Position numbers and translations under genes: made by a program. DNA of 29,913 bases. Source: DATJQF01 sp035505995 (GTDB lineage Bacteria > Bacteroidota > Bacteroidia > Bacteroidales > FEN-979). The stretch is from contig DATJQF010000224.1 in the NCBI GenBank assembly GCA_035505995.1, forward strand, positions 1-29,913, given 5' to 3'. The notes below the pieces were generated by a model that made no database searches, had not been told where the DNA came from, and was given only the letters and a program-made list of their open reading frames with translations. Of this stretch, positions 24,150 through 29,913 are shown in pieces; position 1 is the stretch's first letter, and each line of letters starts with the position of its first letter.

Positions 24150-24887
24150 ATGGACCGCACTTCAGGAGTCAAGCGGATAACCAGGATCCTGATCCGTTTC
24201 CTGAAATGGATATTTATTTTCTGCGGGGCGGTTTTCCTGACTTTTTTCATTCTCTGCTTCACCCATGTTCCTCACCTGTGGGTCTATCGCCTGGGAACGA
24301 GCGATGCGGGGATCCATCGCCCGCCCGATTTCATCGTCGTAATGGGAGGGGCGGGAATGCCCAGCGAGTCGGCCCTGATCCGCACCTATTATGCCTCGAA
24401 CCTGGCCCGCTATTACCCGAAAGCGGGGATCATCATCACGCTCCCGGGAGATACGACCGACAGTGTCAGTTCCGTAAACCTGATGAAACGGGAGATGGTG
24501 ATCCGCGGCATCGATCCCGCCCGGATCCGGCTGGAGGCGGAAGGGACCAACACCCGTGCAGAGGTGCTGAACATTGCAAAAATGCTGTCGGGGGTCAAAC
24601 AGCCAGGACTGGCCGTGGTCACTTCGCCGGAGCATATGCGCCGCTCGGTGCTGTGCTTCCGCAAGCTCGGCTTTTTAAAAGTGGATGGCCTGGCCGCCTT
24701 TTCCAACCCGATCGAAGCCGGCCTGACGTATGAGGACCGGAATCTGGGCGGCCGCGACTGGATGATCCCGGATGTGGGGAACAACCTGATGGTGCGCTAT
24801 AAGTTCTGGCTGCAGGCCAGGAACCTGGAGGCAGCACTCCGCGAAACCGTTGCCCTGGCATACTATAAACTGAAGGGCTGGATATGA
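24150..24887 (+). CDS. DUF218 (YdcF/SanA/ElyC-like) membrane protein
   Basis: This 245-residue protein has a basic N-terminus, one membrane helix at about residues 16-38, and a soluble DUF218 domain. Family features are DFIVVMGGAGMPSESALIRT (about 60-79), the Arg/Tyr helix NLARYYPKAGIIITLPGD, IDPARIRLEAEGTNTRAEVL with the conserved Glu and NTR, and VVTSPEHMRRSVLCFRKLGF. DUF218 proteins such as SanA and ElyC act in envelope or peptidoglycan-related processes, but their chemistry is poorly known. The domain probably faces the periplasm. It overlaps pth by 4 bp (ATGA at 24884-24887), so translation is coupled to it. Substrate unknown. Confidence 0.88.
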   Translation: MDRTSGVKRITRILIRFLKWIFIFCGAVFLTFFILCFTHVPHLWVYRLGTSDAGIHRPPDFIVVMGGAGMPSESALIRTYYASNLARYYPKAGIIITLPGDTTDSVSSVNLMKREMVIRGIDPARIRLEAEGTNTRAEVLNIAKMLSGVKQPGLAVVTSPEHMRRSVLCFRKLGFLKVDGLAAFSNPIEAGLTYEDRNLGGRDWMIPDVGNNLMVRYKFWLQARNLEAALRETVALAYYKLKGWI

Positions 24888-25444
24888 AGTACCTGATCGT
24901 CGGCCTTGGCAATATAGGAGATGAATATGCCGACACCCGGCATAACATCGGGTTTATTGTGGCCGATGCCTTCGTCAGCGCTTCCGGGGGAAAATTCGAA
25001 TCGGGGAGATATGCTTCCTTCTCAAAGATCTCATACCGGGGTAAAAATCTGGTGGTCATCCGTCCTACCACTTACATGAACCTCAGCGGGAAGGCGGTTC
25101 GCTACTGGATGAACCGGGAAAAGATCGAGCCGCAAAACCTCCTCGTCATCGTGGATGACCTCGCCCTGCCGTTGGGGACTTTCCGTCTCCGCAAGAAGGG
25201 AAGCGACGGCGGCCACAACGGGCTGATCAGCATTATCGAGCACCTGGGCACCACTGAGTTCCCGCGTCTGCGGATCGGGATCGGAAACGATTTTGCCAGG
25301 GGATACCAGATCGATTATGTCCTGAGCCGCTGGACAAAGGAAGAGGAAAAAATCCTTATCCCGCGGGTGGATGCAGCCATCGAGCTGATACGGACCTTCG
25401 TGATGGAAGGTGCCGACCGGACGATGAATAAATTCAACTCATGA
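24884..25444 (+). CDS. pth: peptidyl-tRNA hydrolase
   Basis: The enzyme frees tRNA from stalled peptidyl-tRNA. The 186 residues match bacterial Pth. Active-site residues are visible: Asn10 (GLGNIGDEY), catalytic His20 (TRHNIGF), Asn66 (TTYMNLSGKAV), Asp92 (VIVDDLALPLG) and Asn113 in GSDGGHNGL. The start is set by overlap with the DUF218 gene. A bidirectional terminator follows its stop. In many Bacteroidota pth lies near rplY and prs; here it faces them convergently. Confidence 0.96.
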   Translation: MKYLIVGLGNIGDEYADTRHNIGFIVADAFVSASGGKFESGRYASFSKISYRGKNLVVIRPTTYMNLSGKAVRYWMNREKIEPQNLLVIVDDLALPLGTFRLRKKGSDGGHNGLISIIEHLGTTEFPRLRIGIGNDFARGYQIDYVLSRWTKEEEKILIPRVDAAIELIRTFVMEGADRTMNKFNS

Positions 25445-25462
25445 CCAGGAGACGCCGGCAAT

Positions 25463-25502
25463 AAAAAAGGTGTGACCTTCCGTATTCCGCCACACCTTTT
25501 TT
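25463..25502. terminator. bidirectional intrinsic terminator between pth and rplY
   Basis: AAAAAAGGTGTG (25463-25474) pairs perfectly with CACACCTTTTTT (25491-25502) around a 16-nt loop. The A and T runs supply a T-tract in both directions. It sits in the 74-bp spacer between the convergent stops of pth and rplY and can serve both. Confidence 0.88.
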
Positions 25503-25518
25503 AAAGAAAATAATTTCG

Positions 25519-26199
25519 CTACTTCTTTTCCCCTTCTTCCTTGCCTTTCTTTCCTTCCTTGCCCTTCTCTTCTCCTTCCTTGGCTTTTTCAGCACCTTCG
25601 GCACCTTCTTCGCCTTCGGCGGGAGCTTCACCCTCGGCAGGAACTTCTTCCACCACGGTCCGGGCGGTCCTCACAGCCACGATCACGCTGTTCGGGGAAT
25701 CCAGGAATTGCACGTTATCGCGGGAGATATTCATGATCTTAACCGAATCCCCGATATCCAGGCTCTCGATATTCACCACAATGTTGTCGGGAAGATCGGC
25801 TTGCAGTGCCATGATCTTTACTTTGCGCATCTTGGCATGGAGCTTTCCGCCTTTGAGGACCCCTACCGGGGTGCCTTCCAGCTTCACCGGCACTGCAATA
25901 TGCACCGGCTTATCCGGGGCGATCTCCAGGAAGTCCACATGGAGGATCTTATCGGTGACCGGGTGGTACTGTACATCCTGCAGCACCGTGTCATGATCCG
26001 TGCCGCCGATATTGATCTTGATAATAAATACTTCCGGAGAGAAAATGATCTTTTTGAAATTCTTCTCTTCGACCACGAAATGGATCTGTTCTTTTCCTCC
26101 GTACATCACGCAGGGGACCATGCCCTCCCTGCGCTGTTTTTTAGCATCTTTTTTCCCTACGTTCTCTCTGGGAGAACCGCTCAATGATACTGTTTTCAT
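25519..26199 (-). CDS. rplY: 50S ribosomal protein L25 (TL5/Ctc type)
   Basis: L25 binds 5S rRNA. The 226 residues hold an N-terminal L25 domain (about 1-92, with SLSGSPRENVGKKDAKKQRR and VPCVMYGGKEQIHF), a TL5/Ctc beta-barrel domain (about 93-180, with VPVKLEGTPVGVLKGGKLH and DIGDSVKI), and a tail of about 45 residues made almost only of Glu, Gly, Lys and Ala. Such charged tails are common on this protein in Bacteroidota. Downstream of prs by 48 bp on the same strand, it is likely co-transcribed with it. Confidence 0.95.
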   Translation of the reverse strand: MKTVSLSGSPRENVGKKDAKKQRREGMVPCVMYGGKEQIHFVVEEKNFKKIIFSPEVFIIKINIGGTDHDTVLQDVQYHPVTDKILHVDFLEIAPDKPVHIAVPVKLEGTPVGVLKGGKLHAKMRKVKIMALQADLPDNIVVNIESLDIGDSVKIMNISRDNVQFLDSPNSVIVAVRTARTVVEEVPAEGEAPAEGEEGAEGAEKAKEGEEKGKEGKKGKEEGEKK

Positions 26200-26206
26200 A
26201 CTTGGT

Positions 26207-26255
26207 TTACTGGTTTGGTTGTTATGTGATTGATTACTGGTCTCTGGTTACTGGT
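26207..26255. repeat. three copies of TTACTGGT
   Basis: The 8-mer TTACTGGT occurs at 26207-26214, 26234-26241 and 26248-26255, with related TGGTTTGGTT and CTCTGGTT between them. The last copy includes the prs stop codon (TAA on the minus strand). The array fills the prs-rplY spacer. It looks like a decayed simple-sequence spacer, with no obvious function. Confidence 0.5.
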
Positions 26256-27189
26256 CACCGAACTTGAAAAGCGAGCTGATCGATTCGTGGCTTTCCACAC
26301 GCTTGATCACTTCCGCAAACAGGTGGGCCGTGGTCAGCACTTTGATCTTCGGGCTTCCTTTGCGGATCGGCAGGGTGTCGGTGACCACCACTTCCGTAAG
26401 CGGAGATTTCTCGAGCTTATCCAGGGCATTTTGTGAAAGAAGCGGATGGGTGCACATGGCGCGCACGCTCCGGGCTCCGTTGTCCATGATCAGCTTGGCT
26501 GCCTTGGTCAGCGTGCCGCCGGTGTCGATGATATCATCCACCAGCACCACGTCGCGTCCGTCGACGTCCCCCACCAGGGCCATCGTTTCCACCTCGTTGG
26601 CTTTTGCGCGCTGCTTGTAGCAGATCACGAAATCGGTGTGGAGGAACTTGGCATACGTCGCAACCCTTCTCGTGCCGCCGGTATCGGGGGAGGCCATGGT
26701 CAGGTTCGGAAGGGCCAGCTTTTTCAGGTACGGGACAAATATGGAAGAAGCGAACAGGTGATCCACCGGGACATCGAAGAATCCCTGGATCTGGTCGGCA
26801 TGCAGGTCGATCGTAATGATGCGCTGAACGCCGGCGGTGGAGAGCAGGTTGGCGATGAGCTTGGAAGCAATGGAGACCCGCGGCTTGTCCTTGCGGTCCT
26901 GCCGGGCAAAGCCGAAATACGGGATCACGGCGATGATATTCCTTGCGGAAGCTCTGCGGGCAGCGTCGATCAGCATCAGGAGCTCCAGCAGGTTGTTGGC
27001 GGGAGCGAAAGTGGACTGGACGATAAAAATATCATTCCCCCGGATATTTTCTTCAAAGGAAGGTTGAAATTCGCCGTCGCAGAAATCGGTCACGATCACC
27101 GTTCCGAGCTCCGCACCGTAGCTTTGCGCGATCTTCGTGGCCAGGTAATGCGTGGCCCTGCCGGAGAAAATCTTTACTTTATTGGGCAT
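26248..27189 (-). CDS. prs: ribose-phosphate pyrophosphokinase
   Basis: The enzyme makes PRPP from ribose 5-phosphate and ATP, for nucleotide, His and Trp synthesis. The frame is open 32 codons upstream, but family similarity begins at the ATG at 27187-27189 (MPNKVKIFSGRATHYLA), giving 313 residues. Motifs are DGEFQPSFEENIRGNDIFIV, the flexible ATP-binding loop PYFGFARQDRKDKPR (about 90-104), the Mg/PRPP site ITIDLHADQIQGFFD, and the PRPP loop VVLVDDIIDTGGTL. It is the likely first gene of a prs-rplY transcript. Confidence 0.97.
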   Translation of the reverse strand: MPNKVKIFSGRATHYLATKIAQSYGAELGTVIVTDFCDGEFQPSFEENIRGNDIFIVQSTFAPANNLLELLMLIDAARRASARNIIAVIPYFGFARQDRKDKPRVSIASKLIANLLSTAGVQRIITIDLHADQIQGFFDVPVDHLFASSIFVPYLKKLALPNLTMASPDTGGTRRVATYAKFLHTDFVICYKQRAKANEVETMALVGDVDGRDVVLVDDIIDTGGTLTKAAKLIMDNGARSVRAMCTHPLLSQNALDKLEKSPLTEVVVTDTLPIRKGSPKIKVLTTAHLFAEVIKRVESHESISSLFKFGDQ

Positions 27190-27213
27190 ACCGGGGAATT
27201 TGAAATCGAGGTG

Positions 27214-27245
27214 CGAAAATACGGGATTATTTGATTCTGTGCAAA
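27214..27245 (-). promoter_or_regulatory. candidate promoter of prs-rplY
   Basis: On the minus strand TTTG (27245-27242) is followed after 20 bp by TATTTTCG (27221-27214). This fits the -33/-7 spacing of Bacteroidota promoters with one mismatch in the -7 box. It leaves a leader of about 20 nt before the prs ATG at 27189. Confidence 0.45.
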
Positions 27246-27271
27246 TTTGAGCACAGGCTCCCTGCTCAGGA

Positions 27272-27299
27272 CAGCCCGGTGACACCCGGCTGGATTTTT
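27272..27299 (+). terminator. hairpin with short T-run in divergent spacer
   Basis: CAGCC-C-GGT (27272-27280) pairs with ACC-C-GGCTG (27284-27292) around a 3-nt loop with one C/C mismatch, and five T follow at 27295-27299. It looks like a terminator on the plus strand, but no plus-strand gene ends here. It may block readthrough from divergent transcription or be chance. Confidence 0.3.
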
Positions 27300-27301
27300 A
27301 C

Positions 27302-27309
27302 TACTTTTA
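27302..27309 (+). promoter_or_regulatory. candidate -7 box for the beta-CASP gene
   Basis: TACTTTTA differs from TAnnTTTG only in the last base and lies 19 bp before the ATG at 27329. No good -33 box was found. Confidence 0.35.
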
Positions 27310-27328
27310 ATCATTAAATAGACGGTTC

Positions 27329-28720
27329 ATGAAGATCACACTCTACGGCGCTGCAGGTACGGTAACCGGTTCGGCATATTATCTGCAGACCGACACGGCC
27401 AGCGTGCTGGTTGATTTCGGCGTTTTCCAGGGAAACAAGACCCTGGAAGCGAAAAACAGCAAAATCCCCCCCATCCGTTTGGATAAACTCAATTCGGTGA
27501 TCCTCACGCATGCGCACCTGGATCATACCGGGCGGCTGCCCCTGCTGGTAAAAAGCGGTTACCAGGGTCCGGTATACGCCACCCCGGCCACCATAGACCT
27601 CGTCGGACTGGTCCTGCTGGATTCGGTGAGAGTGCAGGCGCACGACCTGAAGCGCCTGAACCGGAAACGGCAGCGGACCGGCCAGCCCCCCGCAGAAGCT
27701 CCTTACACGGAGGAAGATGTAAGAAAACTGTTGGGCCTCCTGGTTCCGATCTCGTATAATGAGCCCAAGGAAATCGGGCCCGGCTGCTTTGCCCGGGTGA
27801 AGGAAGCCGGACATATTCTCGGTTCTGTCTCCATCGAGCTGACCGCAGAAGAGAAAGGTAAGAAAAAAGTGATCTTGTTCTCGGGCGATGTGGGCCCGCT
27901 GGATATGGCAATTGTAAAAGACCCGGAAACCTTCGTTTCGGCCGACCTGGTCTTCCTCGAATCCACCTACGGCGATCGCGACCACCGGTCGATGGAGGAG
28001 ACCATAAAAGAAGGAGGGGAGATCATCGACCAGGCAATCCGCGATAAGGGAAAGATCCTGGTTCCCTCTTTCGCGATCGGAAGGACCCAGCAGCTGTTCT
28101 ATTATATGGCAAAAGCGATAGAGCACGGCAGTGTTGAGCTGATCCCGGTATATCTCGACAGTCCGATGGCCATTGAGGCGACCCGGATCTACCTGAAACA
28201 CCAGGAACTTTATGATGAGGAAACCCTCGAGATGTTCCGGTCCGGAGCCCTGGCCGGCGATCTCTCGAAAGTGCATCTCTGCGTCACCCCGGAAGAATCG
28301 ATGGCCCTGAACAGTGTGGAAGGCCCCTGCATGATCATCGCCGGGGCCGGGATGTGCAATGCGGGAAGGATCCTGCACCATCTCCGCCATAATCTCTGGA
28401 AACCCGAGACCCATGTCATGATCGTGGGATACCAGGGCGACGGATCGCTGGGAAGAAGACTCATCGACGGGGCGTCAAAGGTGAGGATCTTCGGGGAAGA
28501 GATCGCGGTGAAGGCGAAAATATCCTCACTGAACGGCCTGAGCGCCCATGCAGGTCAGACCGACCTGCTGCGGTGGTTTGACAAGCTGGCCCCTGGCAAG
28601 CCGAAAGTAGTGTTGTCACACGGAGAAGACCGGGGCAGGATCCCGCTGGCGGAGCTGATCAGAAAACGGTACCAGCTGGAACCGGTGCTCCCGGAATACG
28701 GCATGACGATAACCCTGTAA
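27329..28720 (+). CDS. metallo-beta-lactamase/beta-CASP RNA-processing-type exonuclease
   Basis: The 463 residues form a metallo-beta-lactamase fold with an inserted beta-CASP domain and RMMBL tail, as in CPSF73/YSH1-like nucleases. Metal ligands are His61, His63, Asp65 and His66 (LTHAHLDHTG), then the His of AGHILGSVSIEL, the Asp of FSGDVGPLD and the late His of LSAHAGQTDLL. Beta-CASP motifs include LESTYGDR, VPSFAIGRTQQLFYYM, LDSPMAIEATR, GAGMCNAGRILHHLRHNLW and GYQGDGSLGRRL. All catalytic residues are present, so it should be active on RNA, possibly as an endo- or exonuclease; the natural target is unknown. It is 5 bp upstream of the outer-membrane barrel gene, so the two are probably co-transcribed. 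Confidence 0.93.
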   Translation: MKITLYGAAGTVTGSAYYLQTDTASVLVDFGVFQGNKTLEAKNSKIPPIRLDKLNSVILTHAHLDHTGRLPLLVKSGYQGPVYATPATIDLVGLVLLDSVRVQAHDLKRLNRKRQRTGQPPAEAPYTEEDVRKLLGLLVPISYNEPKEIGPGCFARVKEAGHILGSVSIELTAEEKGKKKVILFSGDVGPLDMAIVKDPETFVSADLVFLESTYGDRDHRSMEETIKEGGEIIDQAIRDKGKILVPSFAIGRTQQLFYYMAKAIEHGSVELIPVYLDSPMAIEATRIYLKHQELYDEETLEMFRSGALAGDLSKVHLCVTPEESMALNSVEGPCMIIAGAGMCNAGRILHHLRHNLWKPETHVMIVGYQGDGSLGRRLIDGASKVRIFGEEIAVKAKISSLNGLSAHAGQTDLLRWFDKLAPGKPKVVLSHGEDRGRIPLAELIRKRYQLEPVLPEYGMTITL

Positions 28721-28725
28721 CAGGT

Positions 28726-29913
28726 ATGGTTACGCGACAATCTTTCCTTTCAATTTTTTTATCCACTGCCTGCATTTGCCTGCTGATGATTTCCGGATTA
28801 TCTCATCCTGTGTGTGCACAGGAGGCGGATTCAACTTCGAAAAAGAAAAAAAATTGCCAGCCGAAGGACATCATGGAAATCATTTTTAAAAAGAAGGACC
28901 GTCCGCCCGATACTTCCAGGAAACTTGATTTTTTTATCCTTCCCTACATCGCCTATTCTCCCACCAAGGGGTTCCAGCTTGGGGCCGGCAGCACCATCGC
29001 CTGGTACAACGGCACCTCCGGGATCACCAATCAGTCGGCTGCTTCGGCTACCGCGGAATTCACGTCCAATGACCAGAAGCTTTTCCAGCTCAAAAGCAAT
29101 GTGTATTCCGACCGCAATAAGTGGTTCCTGCAGGGCGACTGGCGCTATTATATTTACACCCTTCCTACTTACGGACTGGGGACAGGCAGAGGGAATCCCA
29201 TCCCTCCCGTTCCGGATCTTCCGCAGTCGACCGACAGTGTTCCCGGATGGGATCAGAAATACCAGGTGGATTTCCGGTGGTTCAAAGTGCATGAGATCTT
29301 TTCCCGGAGGATCATAGAGGATCTGTATGCCGGCATCGGGATCAATTTTGATTACCATTACCAGATCGAGGACCAGGACCTGAAGCTGGATTCCGCTTCC
29401 AATTACCTTACGCCGCATTATGCCTATTCGAAATTGCATGGGTTCAACCCGGAACATTATATTTCGTCAGGATTGTGCCTGAATTTCGTATACGATACGC
29501 GCGATAACCTGATCAACCCGTACAAGGGTTATTATGTGAATGTGAAGTACCGCCTGAACCAGACGTGGCTCGGCAGCGACAAATCCGGATCCCAGCTATG
29601 GGTGGAGTTCAGGACCTACGTGGGGCTGGAGAAAAAACTTCCCCGTCACCTTATTGCGTTCTGGCTTTTCGGGGGGTTCCAGGTTTCCGGCGAGATCCCG
29701 TATTTCGATCTGTGGGCAACCGGGTTCGACCAGATGAATTCATCCGGCAGGGGATATATCCAGGGCCGGTGGCGGGGCGAGAACCTGATGTACGGGGAGG
29801 TGGAGTACCGGTTTCCTATCAGCCGGTGCACCCAGGTGCTGGGGGGCGTTCTCTTTGCAAATTGCTCGACCGCTTCGAGCAAAGACAACGGGGTCAGGCT
29901 CTTTCAGTATCTG
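28726..29913 (+). CDS. Omp85-like (BamA/TamA-type barrel) outer-membrane protein, 5' part
   Basis: A frame open from the ATG at 28726 to the window end gives 396 residues, and the 3' end is missing. Residues 1-31 are a signal peptide ending VCA|QEADS. A short Lys-rich linker of about 35 residues follows, with no room for POTRA domains. From LDFFILPYIAYSPTKGFQLG onward the sequence alternates as beta strands with aromatic girdle residues. LNFVYDTRDNLINPYKGYYV and the RGY motif at residues 342-344 (SSGRGYIQGRWRGENLMYGE) match the loop-6 region of the Omp85/D15 surface antigen barrel. It could be a POTRA-less barrel used for secretion, assembly or substrate passage. Role unknown. Confidence 0.88.
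   Translation, partial: MVTRQSFLSIFLSTACICLLMISGLSHPVCAQEADSTSKKKKNCQPKDIMEIIFKKKDRPPDTSRKLDFFILPYIAYSPTKGFQLGAGSTIAWYNGTSGITNQSAASATAEFTSNDQKLFQLKSNVYSDRNKWFLQGDWRYYIYTLPTYGLGTGRGNPIPPVPDLPQSTDSVPGWDQKYQVDFRWFKVHEIFSRRIIEDLYAGIGINFDYHYQIEDQDLKLDSASNYLTPHYAYSKLHGFNPEHYISSGLCLNFVYDTRDNLINPYKGYYVNVKYRLNQTWLGSDKSGSQLWVEFRTYVGLEKKLPRHLIAFWLFGGFQVSGEIPYFDLWATGFDQMNSSGRGYIQGRWRGENLMYGEVEYRFPISRCTQVLGGVLFANCSTASSKDNGVRLFQYL

Noticed and set aside
25519..25660. Low-complexity tail of L25 as a possible frameshift or separate gene
   Set aside because: It is in frame, ends in a normal stop, and such Glu/Lys/Gly tails are usual for L25 in this phylum.
26446..27234. 262-codon frame on the plus strand
   Set aside because: It is antisense to prs and reads as repetitive Gly/His/Gln-rich shadow sequence.
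27314..28414. Long open frame of 366 codons on the minus strand
   Set aside because: It is antisense to the clearly coding beta-CASP gene and shows no protein-family motifs. GC-rich codons lower stop frequency on the opposite strand.
1..29913. tRNA, rRNA, CRISPR, insertion sequence and prophage signals
   Set aside because: Spacers are too short or lack the required motifs. No cloverleaf, regular direct-repeat array, transposase or integrase was found.

Overview
The window looks like a stretch of chromosome from a member of the Bacteroidota, probably an uncultured Bacteroidales-like lineage with moderately high GC. The evidence is a secreted protein with a C-terminal type IX secretion (T9SS) sorting domain, an Omp28-type extracellular protein, several perfect TAnnTTTG promoter -7 boxes, a dimeric glycyl-tRNA synthetase, a TL5/Ctc-type L25 with an acidic/basic tail, and weak Shine-Dalgarno signals at many starts. 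No rRNA, tRNA, CRISPR array, insertion sequence or phage gene was found. The density is about 24 genes with very short spacers.

Layout. Positions 1-501 hold the 3' part of a hypothetical protein with a Gly/Tyr/Trp-rich insert. Positions 525-3343 (minus) hold an aldo/keto reductase and a CstA-type transporter. Divergent from these, 3534-17668 is a complete 13-gene complex I operon, nuoA-B-CD-E-F-G-H-I-J-K-L-M-N. Its gene order, its nuoC-nuoD fusion and many motifs are those of the E. coli-type enzyme. A rubrerythrin-like diiron protein (minus) converges on it. A T9SS-secreted Omp28/PKD protein follows and ends in a strong intrinsic terminator. Next come a hypothetical protein with a transglutaminase-like Cys/His signature, then glyS, a DUF218 (YdcF/ElyC-like) membrane protein and pth in one tight run. 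A bidirectional terminator separates pth from convergent rplY and prs (minus). The last block is a metallo-beta-lactamase/beta-CASP protein followed by an Omp85-like outer-membrane barrel that runs off the window end.

How the genes work together. The nuo operon encodes all three modules of a proton-pumping NADH:quinone oxidoreductase: NADH-oxidising NuoEFG, the connecting NuoB/CD/I, and membrane NuoAHJKLMN. Seven 4-bp overlaps (six ATGA, one GTGA) suggest tight translational coupling. The divergent CstA homologue (a family that includes pyruvate importers) and the aldo/keto reductase could feed the same central metabolism, but that is inference. prs-rplY and glyS-pth form a translation/nucleotide housekeeping block.

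Nothing in the window is a convincing wholly new system. The points most worth a second look are the E. coli-like complex I in a Bacteroidota background, the unassigned transglutaminase-like protein at 20664-22373 with its 8-bp tandem repeat, and a potentially structured 231-bp spacer before glyS.
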